DNA of 64,000 bases, from the NCBI GenBank assembly GCA_002633005.1, contig NMRA01001012.1, positions 1 through 64,000 on the forward strand, written 5' to 3'. The notes under the pieces are model-generated. The model was not told the origin of the DNA, ran no database searches, and saw only the letters and a program-made list of their open reading frames with translations. The number at the start of each line of letters is the position of its first letter. Position 1 is the first letter of the stretch. Made by a program: the position numbers and the translations under genes. Origin of the DNA: Phoronis australis (taxonomy: Eukaryota > Phoronida > Phoronidae). Below, piece by piece: positions 44,045-53,730 of the stretch.

Positions 44045-46008
44045 GTATGTTCTCTTAAGGCCTGCGGGCATGATAATTTCAATTCTGTCATTGAATCTGC
44101 TGTGAACTGTTCTACACATCTTGTCTGTTTTCTTTAACAACAACTGTTTCAAACATGACAAAGGGTTAAATTTTCCCATCCTGTGAGTTGTTTAGGTGAC
44201 GACCGGAAAATAATTGGAAGTTTTGGGCTGGCGTCGTCGATCGAGCAATGCATATGAGCACGTTGTTTAATATCCATAGGCGATAGGTGTCCTGCAGATT
44301 TCTGTCCGATTTTAAGCTGTCAGCTGACCTCAGCTGCCATTGTTCAACATCCGGCCGGCGTCAGGCAGATTTATATTTGATTGTCTTCTAAATCATGTTG
44401 CAAAGGGTTGAACGAGCACCGGTTTCGCATCATATAAGTGTAGGCGCCACCTTCACTTTGATAAAAAATCTACCCGATAATACGCAGCGTTCTACTAGTT
44501 CGCGCCACGAACGCAATCGGCCAAACATGGCCCTATACATGTGATTTACGAATATCCCAAAGGTTGGGCGATGTTCGCCAACACGCAGGGCATAGACTGA
44601 TTGAACAATTTTATCGGATCAGCAAAACAGCGGTGGAATAGAGATTCCGAGGATGTATGGATGAGTTTCCGGAGAAAAGGGTTTGTACAACCGATAATTT
44701 ATTGACTGAAAGATCGCCAATATTCATAATCAGTAAAAACCTGTGCATTGTTAGAAATAATTGAAAATTCTGACTTATGAATCGCTGCACATCGGCATAT
44801 GTTGGTTATTATATCTGATATTGATCGGCTAACGTCCTCAGAATACTCTGACGAATTTATAGTTAGTCGACCTAAGTCAACAGCAAAACGAACGACGTCA
44901 AGTCAAAGTCCGGTAAATGACTGCCTGATTTGTTAGCCATGTCATCTCATTTCTTGTTTTGATCCTGCACGGTGCAATTCTTCCGTTGAAGACCACAGGT
45001 TTGACTCCTAGTGGTGACCGACTCTTTTCAACCACTGTCCTCAACAAGTCGAAGTTCATATGAATATGTAAATCTTAAACTTGCGTGGAAATCTATATCG
45101 CAAACATTTTTAATTCTTGTTTGCACGTCACCTGTTGGCCACTGACAGAAAACAATCTGCCCCGACCGGCCCGGACTCGAACCCGGAAGTTTGGTATTTT
45201 GAAAGACAATGAAAGAGAGAATAGTATCTTGTAGTACTTCCCAAAATCTACCAGCAGTCGACATATATAATCATTTTTACCTAGAAACTCATTGTATTGG
45301 TGTTGAATCATTAATTGGGCTATTAGAGTCCCTGTCACATAGTTAGCACGACACATACACGATATGGTTGCGACACCAAGCAGGAAAATTATGAAACGGT
45401 CGTAAGACTGTAGTACGACATTTTGGAACTTTACGATGCTAAATTTTCAAAATTGCTGTCGTTTAATGATGTGCGACAGTTATACGACGGCAGAACACCT
45501 GGTGTAGGACAATTGAGAGCCTCAAATTGGTAAGAATGTCATGCGATCTTACAATCGTCTTACGTAAGACGTACGATAGTCGAAAAATCGTTTCACCATC
45601 GTACGCTGTTTTGAATACACGTTACGAATACATATTCAGGGCACTTGGACTGGCCTGCTCGTACGCGGCTCTGGCAGGCTCGCAAACGTTTTCTTTTGCG
45701 TACGCTATTCTCCTGAGGACCGCTTTCCCCCTTTTTGTAGATATGTTTCTTTATTCCTGGACGGACCAACCTTCTTCCCTCACAAATTTTCAATGCCCGC
45801 GGTGTTACTTCCCACTCAAGGACAATTTCGTGGAACGAGCTCCTAGATTATTTTCGTTGCTGTTTCATAATGTCTTCAATAAAGTACGAACATCGTAAAA
45901 CAAATTGAAACTACCTGTCTCTCACTACTTACTGTGAATGTTATCAGATCTATCAAAGTTCATTGTGCCAGAAGTAGGCCAACGCTCGTTTTGCATTGCT
46001 GCTCTATC
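44045..46008. other. Intron 3, proximal part
   Basis: No gene. At 45556-45571 a perfect palindrome CGTCTTACGTAAGACG lies in a stretch rich in CGTACG motifs. At about 45165-45190 the minus strand carries TTCCGGGTTCGAGTCCGGG, a good tRNA T-arm/B-box match without a recognisable rest of a tRNA, probably a SINE remnant. Confidence 0.45.
45165..45190 (-). repeat. tRNA-type B box (SINE remnant)
   Basis: Reads GGGTTCGAGTCC on the minus strand, a canonical polymerase III B box. No A box at the normal distance and no acceptor stem were found, so this is not a tRNA gene. Confidence 0.4.
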
Positions 46009-46867
46009 AGCCGATTTCATAAAGGTGGTTTAAGGTTAGACATGGTTTAACTGAACTTAGTGCAGTTTTAAAGCTGCATTTCACAAGGGTGGCTTAACTT
46101 TTAGAACAGTGGTCTAGTAAAACCTGATTTAACCCCAGTTTAGACCTGGTCTAATTCATTTTTCATTTCTCCAACGAGGTCTATACTCCTTAGACCTACC
46201 AATAATAAGATCTTAAACCAGGTTTAACTTTAGACCCAGGTTTATCTGTTAAGTATGGCAGACTTATTTGATATAGGTGCAACTGAATAATGCCGCCGTG
46301 TGAATAACGACGCAATTTTAGAGGGCTTTTAGAGGGGGGTCAATGAAGGACATTTTTAAAGGGGTGACCAAGTCAACAAGTTGAAAATTATAGATGTGAT
46401 ATCACTAAAATCAAGGGAAAAGGGGCCCTTGACTCCCTTGGATCAGCCTATGCGTAGACCAGTACGTGCTGGATGGTGTCCTGCGGATTCCTCAGAATAC
46501 AACTGGTCGAGCAGCGCGTCATCTTCGTAAGTGCTACGGGTTTGATTGAAGATAGCATCTTCTGATTGTTCTGAGTTCCACCTACATTGGTCTCCGACTT
46601 AAAGGCGAAGGCAACCTTTTTTCATGTCATTTTGAGCTAAAATAAAGTTGGTTGATTATCCTAGACATACTTTCCACTTAATTACAGCTTTTCGTAATTT
46701 TGTTAATTACTCGTCCGCTACTCCGGAAGTGACGTTTTAGGAGGCAAGCATTTCGCGCCAATTTCTTTTCATATAGTCTGACTGTGAGAGCTGCCGAGTA
46801 AATCATTGTTCTACCTCGGTTGTGTTAAGTTACGCCGTCGTTTGCTTTCATTTACTAATCGGTCAAC

Positions 46868-47245
46868 ATGCCACACTGTTGCTGCGTACCGGGATGTAAT
46901 AATTATCGTCTCACGCGCGCTTTGGGAGAACCTTAGCATCGCTTTCCGATGGATGACACACTTCGCCGTACTTGGCTCGTTCGTGTGAAGAACGCAGAGT
47001 TACCCGTCCACGCAACGTACGAAGCAGTCGAGAATTACCGTGTGTGTGGCAAGCACTTTCTGCCGTCCGATTACGAAAGGGATTTGTACGCTTAACTGAT
47101 GAAGGTCCCTGCGAAACAACGCCTGATGAAGGATGCCATTCCGTCTGTGTTAATTCCCGGCAGTGCCCCGTCGCCACCCCCGAGAAGTGCGTTTTTGAAG
47201 AGAGAAGCCTCGCGAGCTGTGGCCAGTACAGTGACTGGAGCCAGT
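46868..47245 (+). pseudogene. THAP-domain transposase N-terminus with two in-frame stops
   Basis: Starts MPHCCCVPGCNNYRLT. In the same frame, after TAG (46934-46936), it continues HRFPMDDTLRRTWLVRV, VCGKHFLPSDYERD and, after TAA, AIPSVLIPG. The C2CH zinc set (C-x3-C, Trp, C-x2-H) and the terminal A-x-P-S-V motif are all present, so the whole THAP fold is readable apart from the two nonsense codons. Sequence then enters the gap at 47246. THAP domains bind the transposon ends. It is a dead copy; absence of frameshifts suggests modest age. Confidence 0.75.
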
Positions 47246-47566
47246 NNNNNNNNNNNNNNNNNNNNNNNNNNNNNNNNNNNNNNNNNNNNNNNNNNNNNNN
47301 NNNNNNNNNNNNNNNNNNNNNNNNNNNNNNNNNNNNNNNNNNNNNNNNNNNNNNNNNNNNNNNNNNNNNNNNNNNNNNNNNNNNNNNNNNNNNNNNNNNN
47401 NNNNNNNNNNNNNNNNNNNNNNNNNNNNNNNNNNNNNNNNNNNNNNNNNNNNNNNNNNNNNNNNNNNNNNNNNNNNNNNNNNNNNNNNNNNNNNNNNNNN
47501 NNNNNNNNNNNNNNNNNNNNNNNNNNNNNNNNNNNNNNNNNNNNNNNNNNNNNNNNNNNNNNNNNN
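47246..47566. other. Assembly gap (321 N)
   Basis: A run of undetermined bases inside the Kolobok-like element. Any frame crossing it is meaningless. Confidence 1.
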
Positions 47567-47660
47567 GTCCGTGAAAAAATTCCTCGTCACCACTGCTGTG
47601 AACAAGGTCTCCGTCACTCACACTACTGTCACTGTGATACGGGTCACCGACTCCAGCCAT
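47567..47660 (-). pseudogene. Acidic N-terminal frame in the right half of the Kolobok-like element
   Basis: The minus strand reads MAGVGDPYHSDSSVSDGDLV, then HSSGDEEFFH, before entering the gap. It is acidic and Ser-rich, like the N-terminus of a transposon-encoded or regulatory protein. Because it faces the THAP frame, the element may encode two convergent proteins, or the right half may derive from a different copy. Confidence 0.4.
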
Positions 47661-48872
47661 TTTCAGCTTACAACACAATAAACAATCCCTAAATCCAACG
47701 TAGTTGAGTTCTCTACTAACCTATCTTGCCGCAGAATACTCGCCGATGGAAAGTGGTGGTCACAGTTGTTGAAAAACAGCACAAAACAAAAGTAGAATAG
47801 AATAGATTCGCACGGTAAACTCAACGCAAAACCAAGTGGCGGGAAACGTTTGCCTCCTGAAACGTCACTTCCGCAGTGGAGGACGAGTAATTAATAAAAT
47901 TACGAAAAGCTGTAATTAAGTGAAAAACATGTCTAGGATAACCAACCAACCTTATTTTAGCTCAAAATGACATGGACAAAGGTTGCCTTCGCCTTTAATG
48001 TTACCATGAAGGGTTCTTGTACCCCATTAGCCGAGAAAAATAAATACTAAAATGGCACGGAAATAAATTTGGACATTTATCATGTTGCGGCTAATCGTGA
48101 GCATGTACTTTAATGAGTGAACGTGTGTTGGACACAAACATTACATTTTTCTTCACGACAAAAGCTTTTAGACCTTTTTCGCAAATGTCTGCACTGATTC
48201 TACTAGAGTGTGTCATTGTATACCCACGTTGAAGGACTTAAATAGTTTCTTTGTTGGGTTAATCCAGATCGACACAACATCAGGGTGGTTTAGATACTTT
48301 AAACCTGATTTTACTAAAACTGCTCCCTGGTCGAAAAAAACAGGATTTTATACTTTTAAACCTCGTTTGTGAAGGTCTAAATTTAGACCAGGTTTAGGAA
48401 GACCTGGTTTTGTTAAACCACCTTTATGAAATCGGCTCTATTTGTTTACGAGCAGATAGCCCTTGATTCACATGACCCATAAGGTTAGGCCAGTGAAGAT
48501 TTCAATGGGAAGTTACTGACAGCAACCCGTTTACCAACATGAAAAGGAATTCTTTATAATTGTAGGAGAAATTACATGTTAATATTTTGATGACCTTTCC
48601 ACTAACTGACCTCTTCCGGTGCATTATGAGCCCCGATGAGGGAGTAATTGTTAATTAAAAGTGTGGTTAATGCTAATAATCACAGATGTTTTACTTTAAG
48701 CTCTTCAGAATACAAGATGAATGAAGTGGTCAAACTTTCAGAAGAAAAATGCACCTAATGGCCCCATGTTTGCACTAAATGACATGAAACTTTGGATTCC
48801 AAATTGAATTACGTGTGTCAATCAGACCAGTGAATTTGAAGTGTCTAGCTCAAAATTTTACTTTGCACCTAA

Positions 48873-48885
48873 TGACCTTTGACCT
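48873..48885 (-). promoter_or_regulatory. DR1 nuclear-receptor motif, first unit
   Basis: TGACCTTTGACCT on the plus strand is a perfect AGGTCA-A-AGGTCA direct repeat with one-base spacer on the minus strand, the binding motif of HNF4/RXR-type receptors. Present in each repeat unit. Function is untested and it may be incidental to the repeat. Confidence 0.35.
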
Positions 48886-49626
48886 GTTTAACCTGATTGG
48901 ATGACCCGATTACTTAGAAAAGTAGTTTTTTAAATTGTCTTATTGACTTATACCTGTGTACCGAATTTGAAAAGAATAGCTTTTGAAATAAAGAAGAACT
49001 AGCATTTTGAAAATTACATGACCTTTCCACCAAATGACCTCTTCCGGTGCATTATGGAATATGAATATATAATGAATCAAAATTTGTATACTGCCTAACA
49101 TCATATTTTAAATTTGAAGAACATACCTGCAACCATTTTGGTGTTATTAAACGTCAAAGTAGGCCGGAAGAAGAATAAGAATAAGAACTAGAAAGATTAT
49201 TGTCATGGCGTGACAATAACGGACTCTGCTAGAGCGTATTACTGGAATTATTAGGTTAAGTTAGTGACAGCAACCCGTTTACCAATATGAAAAGGAATTC
49301 TTTAAAATTGTAGGAGAAATTACGTATTAATTTTTTGATGACCTTTCCACTAATTGACCTCTTCCGGTGCATTATGAGCCCCGATGAGGGAGTAATTGTT
49401 AACTCGATTAAAAGTGTGGTTAATGCTAATAATCACAGATGTTTTACTTTAAGCTCTTCAGAATACAAGATGAATGAAGTGGTCAAACTTTCAGAAGAAA
49501 AATGCACCTAATGACCCCATGGGTGCACCAAATGACCTGAAAATTTAGAATTCAAGCTCAATCGCACTTAGTAAACAGATACGTAATTCTGAAGTCTAAA
49601 GCTCACATTTTTTAGTTTGTAGTCAA

Positions 49627-49639
49627 TGACCTTTGACCT
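49627..49639 (-). promoter_or_regulatory. DR1 nuclear-receptor motif, second unit
   Basis: The same 13-base TGACCTTTGACCT recurs at 754 bases distance in the second repeat unit, conserved although the flanking sequence has diverged. Confidence 0.35.
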
Positions 49640-50128
49640 ATTTTTTTCTGATTGGTTAGGCCTATTGCAAAGTAAAGTCTGGTATTCGATTGGCATTTTC
49701 ACTTATACCAGTGTGATGAAATTGAAAAGAATTCCTTGAAAAACATAAGAGATATAACATTTTGAACGTTACATGACCTTTGCACTAATTGACCCTATCC
49801 GGTGCATTATAAGCGTCTTAAGGAGAATTAATGCAAAGCCCATGGAAAATGTGGTTAACGTTGAGAATCACAGTTGTCCAACGGTTGACACATCAGAATA
49901 CTCGCGTGCACGAAGTTTTTCACCAGAAACATCTGGACATCTAATCAAACCTTACCCTGTTGCCGGCGTTCAAGCACCTCTGCAATGTACTCTGGCTGAC
50001 ACTGGGAATTCTGATATCAGCACTACTAATTGTAGCACGTTGCACTTCATGTTTGTATTCATTGGATATGGGACATTACATTATGGCCGGTGTCTAAGCT
50101 TTAAAATGTTTATTATATTGGTTTTTAG

Positions 50129-50327
50129 AGTGTACTCTATAGGAAGAGGTATAAATCTACTGGCCTGAGGGTTCAGTTCCGGGGAGTTTTACGAGGTGGC
50201 AAAAATAAGACTTCTGGTTGCAGCCGATGGTACTACAGGTTTGACAACAAAGAGTGCCAAAATCCAGGAACTATAGAAATAGTGTGGCGTCATGACATAC
50301 GTATGGACTACTATAGGCCTTCACGTG
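50129..50327 (+). CDS. PAN-CTHRC1-like protein, exon 4 (CTHRC1 domain core)
   Basis: Acceptor TTGGTTTTTAG; starts in phase 0 with SVLYRKRYKSTGLRVQFRGV, then LRGGKNKTSGCSRWYYRFDN, KECQNPGTIEIVWRHD and MDYYRPSR. It ends in phase 1 at CGTG|GTAAGA. This parallels the CTHRC1 core: L-R-V-x-F-x-G-x-L-R, C-x-R-W-Y-x-x-F-x-x-x-E-C-x-x-P, I-E, then a short linker. CTHRC1 is a secreted glycoprotein linked to matrix remodelling and Wnt/PCP signalling in vertebrates. The two conserved Cys of the core are present. No Gly-x-y collagen repeat is seen anywhere in this gene. Confidence 0.85.
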
Positions 50328-52107
50328 GTAAGATACTCAGTTGTTTTAAGCTTTAGGTTCATTACCTGCGGCAATAAAATAAAGGGTTGTGTTATCAGTT
50401 TAATTATTAATTTTAATGCTGTATCGAATAAAAAATAAAATATAATGTTTGTGAAACGTCACGAAGGACAACTTATTTTACTTTATGCATATTTTCCAGT
50501 TTTCAAATAATTGTGAAGTCTGCTGAATGTTCCTGTCAGTATCACACTTTTCTTCGTTAGTTCTCCTCATATCGTTGTTCAGCATTGCAAGTATTCCCCA
50601 TGTCTTTGCAGCGGCACAAAAAGTGACCATTTTTTAACATGACGTGTTTTATCTAAATATGGAATTTTTTCTTCCTTTGATGGAACTCTTTGTGTGTGCG
50701 TGCGTGCGTGCGCGCGAGTGTTTGAAAATAGAATTCTGGCCCTGGAATGCCAAGTCCCACACGCGATCTATACGTTCCATTACCAGAGCCTGCGATTCGG
50801 ACACTAGCCGCGAGAGCTTGCACTGAGAATTTTCCTGCAGCCTGCTGGACTTAGTTTTGATCGACAGTTGTTGGTCATCAAAGCAAGCTTAATTTCATTG
50901 CTTCACTTTCATTTTGTTATCATTGTTCATCAAGCAGACTTGAGCTACGGTTCCACCGATTTCTAGGCAAAATTAGTCAACAAACCCAACAGTTACACTG
51001 GTCATTCTTTATAGGTGTCGACTGGTAGTTCTGGATGAATTCCAGCAGTAGTTTCGCCTCTGATATCTTTTCAGCTTAAATCGTAGAACCACGTTCGTCA
51101 ATCTATCATACTAACTGCCAGACGCTTTTCAACAAGACATTTGTGGGTGTTAAAATCATGTTACAGTATTTTACGGAAATAAGTTGCATTTGGTCTAAAT
51201 GTAAAGTTTAGACCCTAAAAACAGGTGTGTTGATGTACATGTACATTTCAAAGCTACATGATAGATGTTTGTCCATTTTTATCCATCAGAAAACGCTTAT
51301 CTGCAAATTTCGGAAAGATACTTGGAATAGTTTATCGCATTTTTCGTAAATGTCACTGCATTCTGAATAATTGTATCAAATGGCACCATAGATGGAATTA
51401 TTTATAATACACAAAGATGTACAATTTTGGATGAATGCCTGACTAAAATACCCACAGGAAGTGTGGCAGATTCATATTCTAAAACGTTTGTATTTATAGG
51501 GTAGGAATCTTTTGTATCATTGAAATTATTTCCCTAATGGATTAAGTCGTCATTTGTATAACCTCTCTTGTTCATTTCGTTTTTATGTTACTATTAAATG
51601 CTGTTACTTTTCACATTTTGATTTTTCCTTGGTTTTTAGAATTATTATCAATTAAATTATTTGCCTTCTGCTTCTGGTATCAAAAAACTGACAAAGGGCT
51701 TTTTAATGATATGGCTCTTATGCCACTCCGGCAGTTGCAAAACGGCGTAGTTGCAAAAAGTTTTAATGACAGTAAATTCAACATCAAGTACACACACCGG
51801 AACAAACTGTCACACATGCGCGGAGCAAGCTCAGAGACCGCGAGATGGCATTTCAGGGCTAGAGTTCTTTGATTTGAACAAGGTACAAAGTGACTACCTG
51901 ACTACGACTGCACACCTTCCAATTGACTACTTGATACCTAACTAACTCCCAAGTAGTCTCTTGTAGTAGCTAATAGAAACTATTTATTGAGGCTGTGGGA
52001 TGACAGAAAATGTTATTTATGAATGGTGTCAGTTGATGCCGCTAGCCAGACTACACACACAAGGCATCAAGTGTGTGACCTTCTTGTTTATGTCATCCGG
52101 TGATTAA
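50328..52107. other. Intron 4, proximal part
   Basis: No gene is recognised. A short GTGC/GTGT-rich stretch lies at about 50690-50715. Open frames at 50644-50826 and 51585-51872 lack support. Confidence 0.5.
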
Positions 52108-53730
52108 AGGAGAATGACACCCGATTTAATTAGTCTTTTACTGTCTTAAGCGGTCTATATCCACATCGCCTCGCATACGGTGGACCTAACCTTATCGAGA
52201 GGTGTCGCGTTAACCTGTGAGGAAGGTGAGAAACGACGCAGTGACGTCAGTGGTTCATTTGTAGTTGCAGAGTGAATGCCGCTATGTTGCGTTCCCGCTT
52301 GTCCGAACTACATGTATGCAGCAGCGAGGAAAGCGGGTACATCGTTTTTTCAACTTCCTCGAGAGTCCGAAATACTTAGGAAGTGGCTCGCGGTAGTGAC
52401 TGAAAATTACGCTACTATTAGCAAGTATGAGGCCGTGAAACATCTCGGTGTCTGTGGCCGACAGTCGTCGACAGTGAATCTGACGATTGCCGGCTTACCA
52501 TAGAAATATCCATACGTTCCGTTGTCTGTGCATGTTCACGGCGCCTGTCTAGTATTTCTTGATCACTGTATTCCGGTTCGAACTGATAGCCTGTGAAACT
52601 TAACGATTCACCTGCGAAGTGTTCGTTCTATTTCAAAATGAAATATTCTCGCCCTAACCAATGCTTATATAAAACTGAAACAAAGACTCATTAGATACAA
52701 TTTGTAATGCCTTTAGAGTATTTGTGAGTGCATATGTTTTGAGAAGCCACCAATGAATAAACCGCTGCATTACCGGCTTCAGATGAAATAAAGGTAATTA
52801 ATCGGACACCGGAGCCGCTTGAACGCATGCTAATTCAGTGTTTGCTGACAGAAACTGTTGTGAAATAATAACTCAATTTTCTATGCCATGGTCAGGTGTT
52901 AGGGGAATCTTTATTTAAATATACATTATTCATTGTTAATATACAACTTCTGCCCTGACGGTTCTGTGGCCAAAGGGGAACCTGAATTCGCGGCCCCGAC
53001 AAGTAAGTAGATTTGCAGTTTCGTGGCTAATTCACCAACATAATCACGCGCACATTACTTCTGTGGCTCACTAGTATAGCATTTTCTTGACTGGAAGTTT
53101 AGTTTTCAACTTTGGCGGGTTTATGTTCGTGATGTCTTCAGTCCGGCCGCGACGGAGCTGATCGGGTTCCGAGCCACTGGCCGGGATAACGAGTCAGTCC
53201 CTTCGCGATGGGCCTGATCGGGTTCCGAGTATAATTACTATAGTTTTTTTGTGTTTAGAACTAAAAAAATCACAACTCTAAACAACAGAGATCGGTGTTC
53301 TCCTGTCTGTATTTCACGAAAGAATACTTCGAATTTATCTCTGAACAGACCCCACACTCCTGCTACGGACATTGGTAAATTGTCCTGCCGAACTAGTAGG
53401 CTACGGTGTGTCCAAATACCAATAAATCCGTAACAGCGAAATAAAACAACACGTTTTTATAAAAACTCGATTTATTTTTTAAGGGTTTTACATCGAAAAT
53501 TGATGATTTATTGGTGTTAAACGATGAATTCAAGCGATAACCTGACACCAGTAACACGTGTTGTGAACTGCCGAACAGACTGCATGTGAAACCAAAGGCG
53601 TCATTGGATAATTTCAACACCTCCGTCTGCCGTCAGGTGTCAGGTAACGCAACCGAACGTGCTGTTATCGAGTAGAAGTACTCGATCTAAATTGATACAA
53701 AATAGGTTGTTTTTTGGGTGGCATGCTCCT
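52108..53730 (+). mobile_element. Second Kolobok-like TTAA element
   Basis: TTAA precedes the left end (52104-52107) and TTAC follows the right end (one mismatch to a TTAA duplication). TIRs AGGAGAATGACACCC and AGGAGCATGCCACCC agree at 13 of 15 bases. A THAP-type start lies just inside the left end, in the same position as in the element at 46603. The right half (52755-53730) has a second, inverted copy at 34992-35915. A 16-base string CTGATCGGGTTCCGAG is duplicated here (about 53158 and 53215) but not in the other copy. Confidence 0.7.
52276..52503 (+). pseudogene. THAP-domain fragment
   Basis: 75 codons: MPLCCVPACPNYMYAAARKA, GTSFFQLPRESEILRKWLAV, then AVKHLGVCGRQSST. This matches the THAP order C-x3-C, F-F-x-x-P, K-W-L, V-C-G-x-H-F, except that the His-Phe after VCGR is replaced by Gln-Ser and the frame then stops. 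The rest of the transposase is absent. The start Met fits the family, since THAP proteins typically begin M-P-x-x-C. Confidence 0.65.

Larger units (their letters stand above)
46603..47994 (+). mobile_element. Kolobok-like TTAA transposon with THAP start
   Basis: TTAA lies directly outside both ends (46599-46602 and 47995-47998). TIRs start AGGCGAAGGCAACC and extend about 160 bases with shared blocks ATGTCATTTTGAGCTAAAAT, TAATTACAGCTTTTCGTAAT and ACTCGTCC. TTAA duplications together with an N-terminal THAP domain are hallmarks of the Kolobok superfamily. The internal region is interrupted by an assembly gap. Frames from the left (THAP, plus) and right (47567-47660, minus) converge on the gap. 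Confidence 0.8.
46009..48437. mobile_element. Outer TIR element hosting a Kolobok-like copy
   Basis: Terminal inverted repeats AGCCGATTTCATAAAGGTGG, followed by TTTAA at both ends. Subterminal regions (46030-46260 and 48280-48420) are full of short motifs in both orientations such as TTAAACCAGGTTTAA, AGACCTGGTCT and AAACCTGATTT. CTAT flanks both ends with one base of slack, a possible target duplication. No protein of its own is seen; the centre is occupied by a younger element at 46603-47994. Confidence 0.75.
48509..49811 (+). repeat. Higher-order tandem repeat with a shared 40-base block
   Basis: A unit of about 752 bases starts at 48509 and again at 49261, with long near-identical stretches (GTGACAGCAACCCGTTTACC, CCCCGATGAGGGAGTAATTG, TTTTACTTTAAGCTCTTCAG). 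Within each unit the block ATGACCTTTCCACTAA...CTCTTCCGGTGCATTAT occurs twice, at about 48589, 49019, 49338 and 49773, giving alternating spacings of 430, 319 and 435. It therefore has an A-B-A-B structure, the last copy most diverged. Confidence 0.8.

Noticed and set aside
43950-44137. Fibrinogen-related domain start (DCSEI)
   Set aside because: The downstream W-x-x-x-x-N-Y-x-x-D-x-G block and the splice to exon 4 fit CTHRC1 better than a fibrinogen-like domain.
45165-45190. tRNA gene
   Set aside because: Only the T-arm/B-box is present; no A box, anticodon arm or acceptor stem at the right distances.
46911-47692. Several long frames across 47246-47566
   Set aside because: They pass through undetermined bases; only the THAP start and the short acidic minus-strand start are supported.
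49773-50168. 131-codon frame with PETSGHLIKPYPVAG
   Set aside because: At first it looked fibrinogen-like, but it is in the wrong frame relative to exon 4 and begins inside the tandem repeat.
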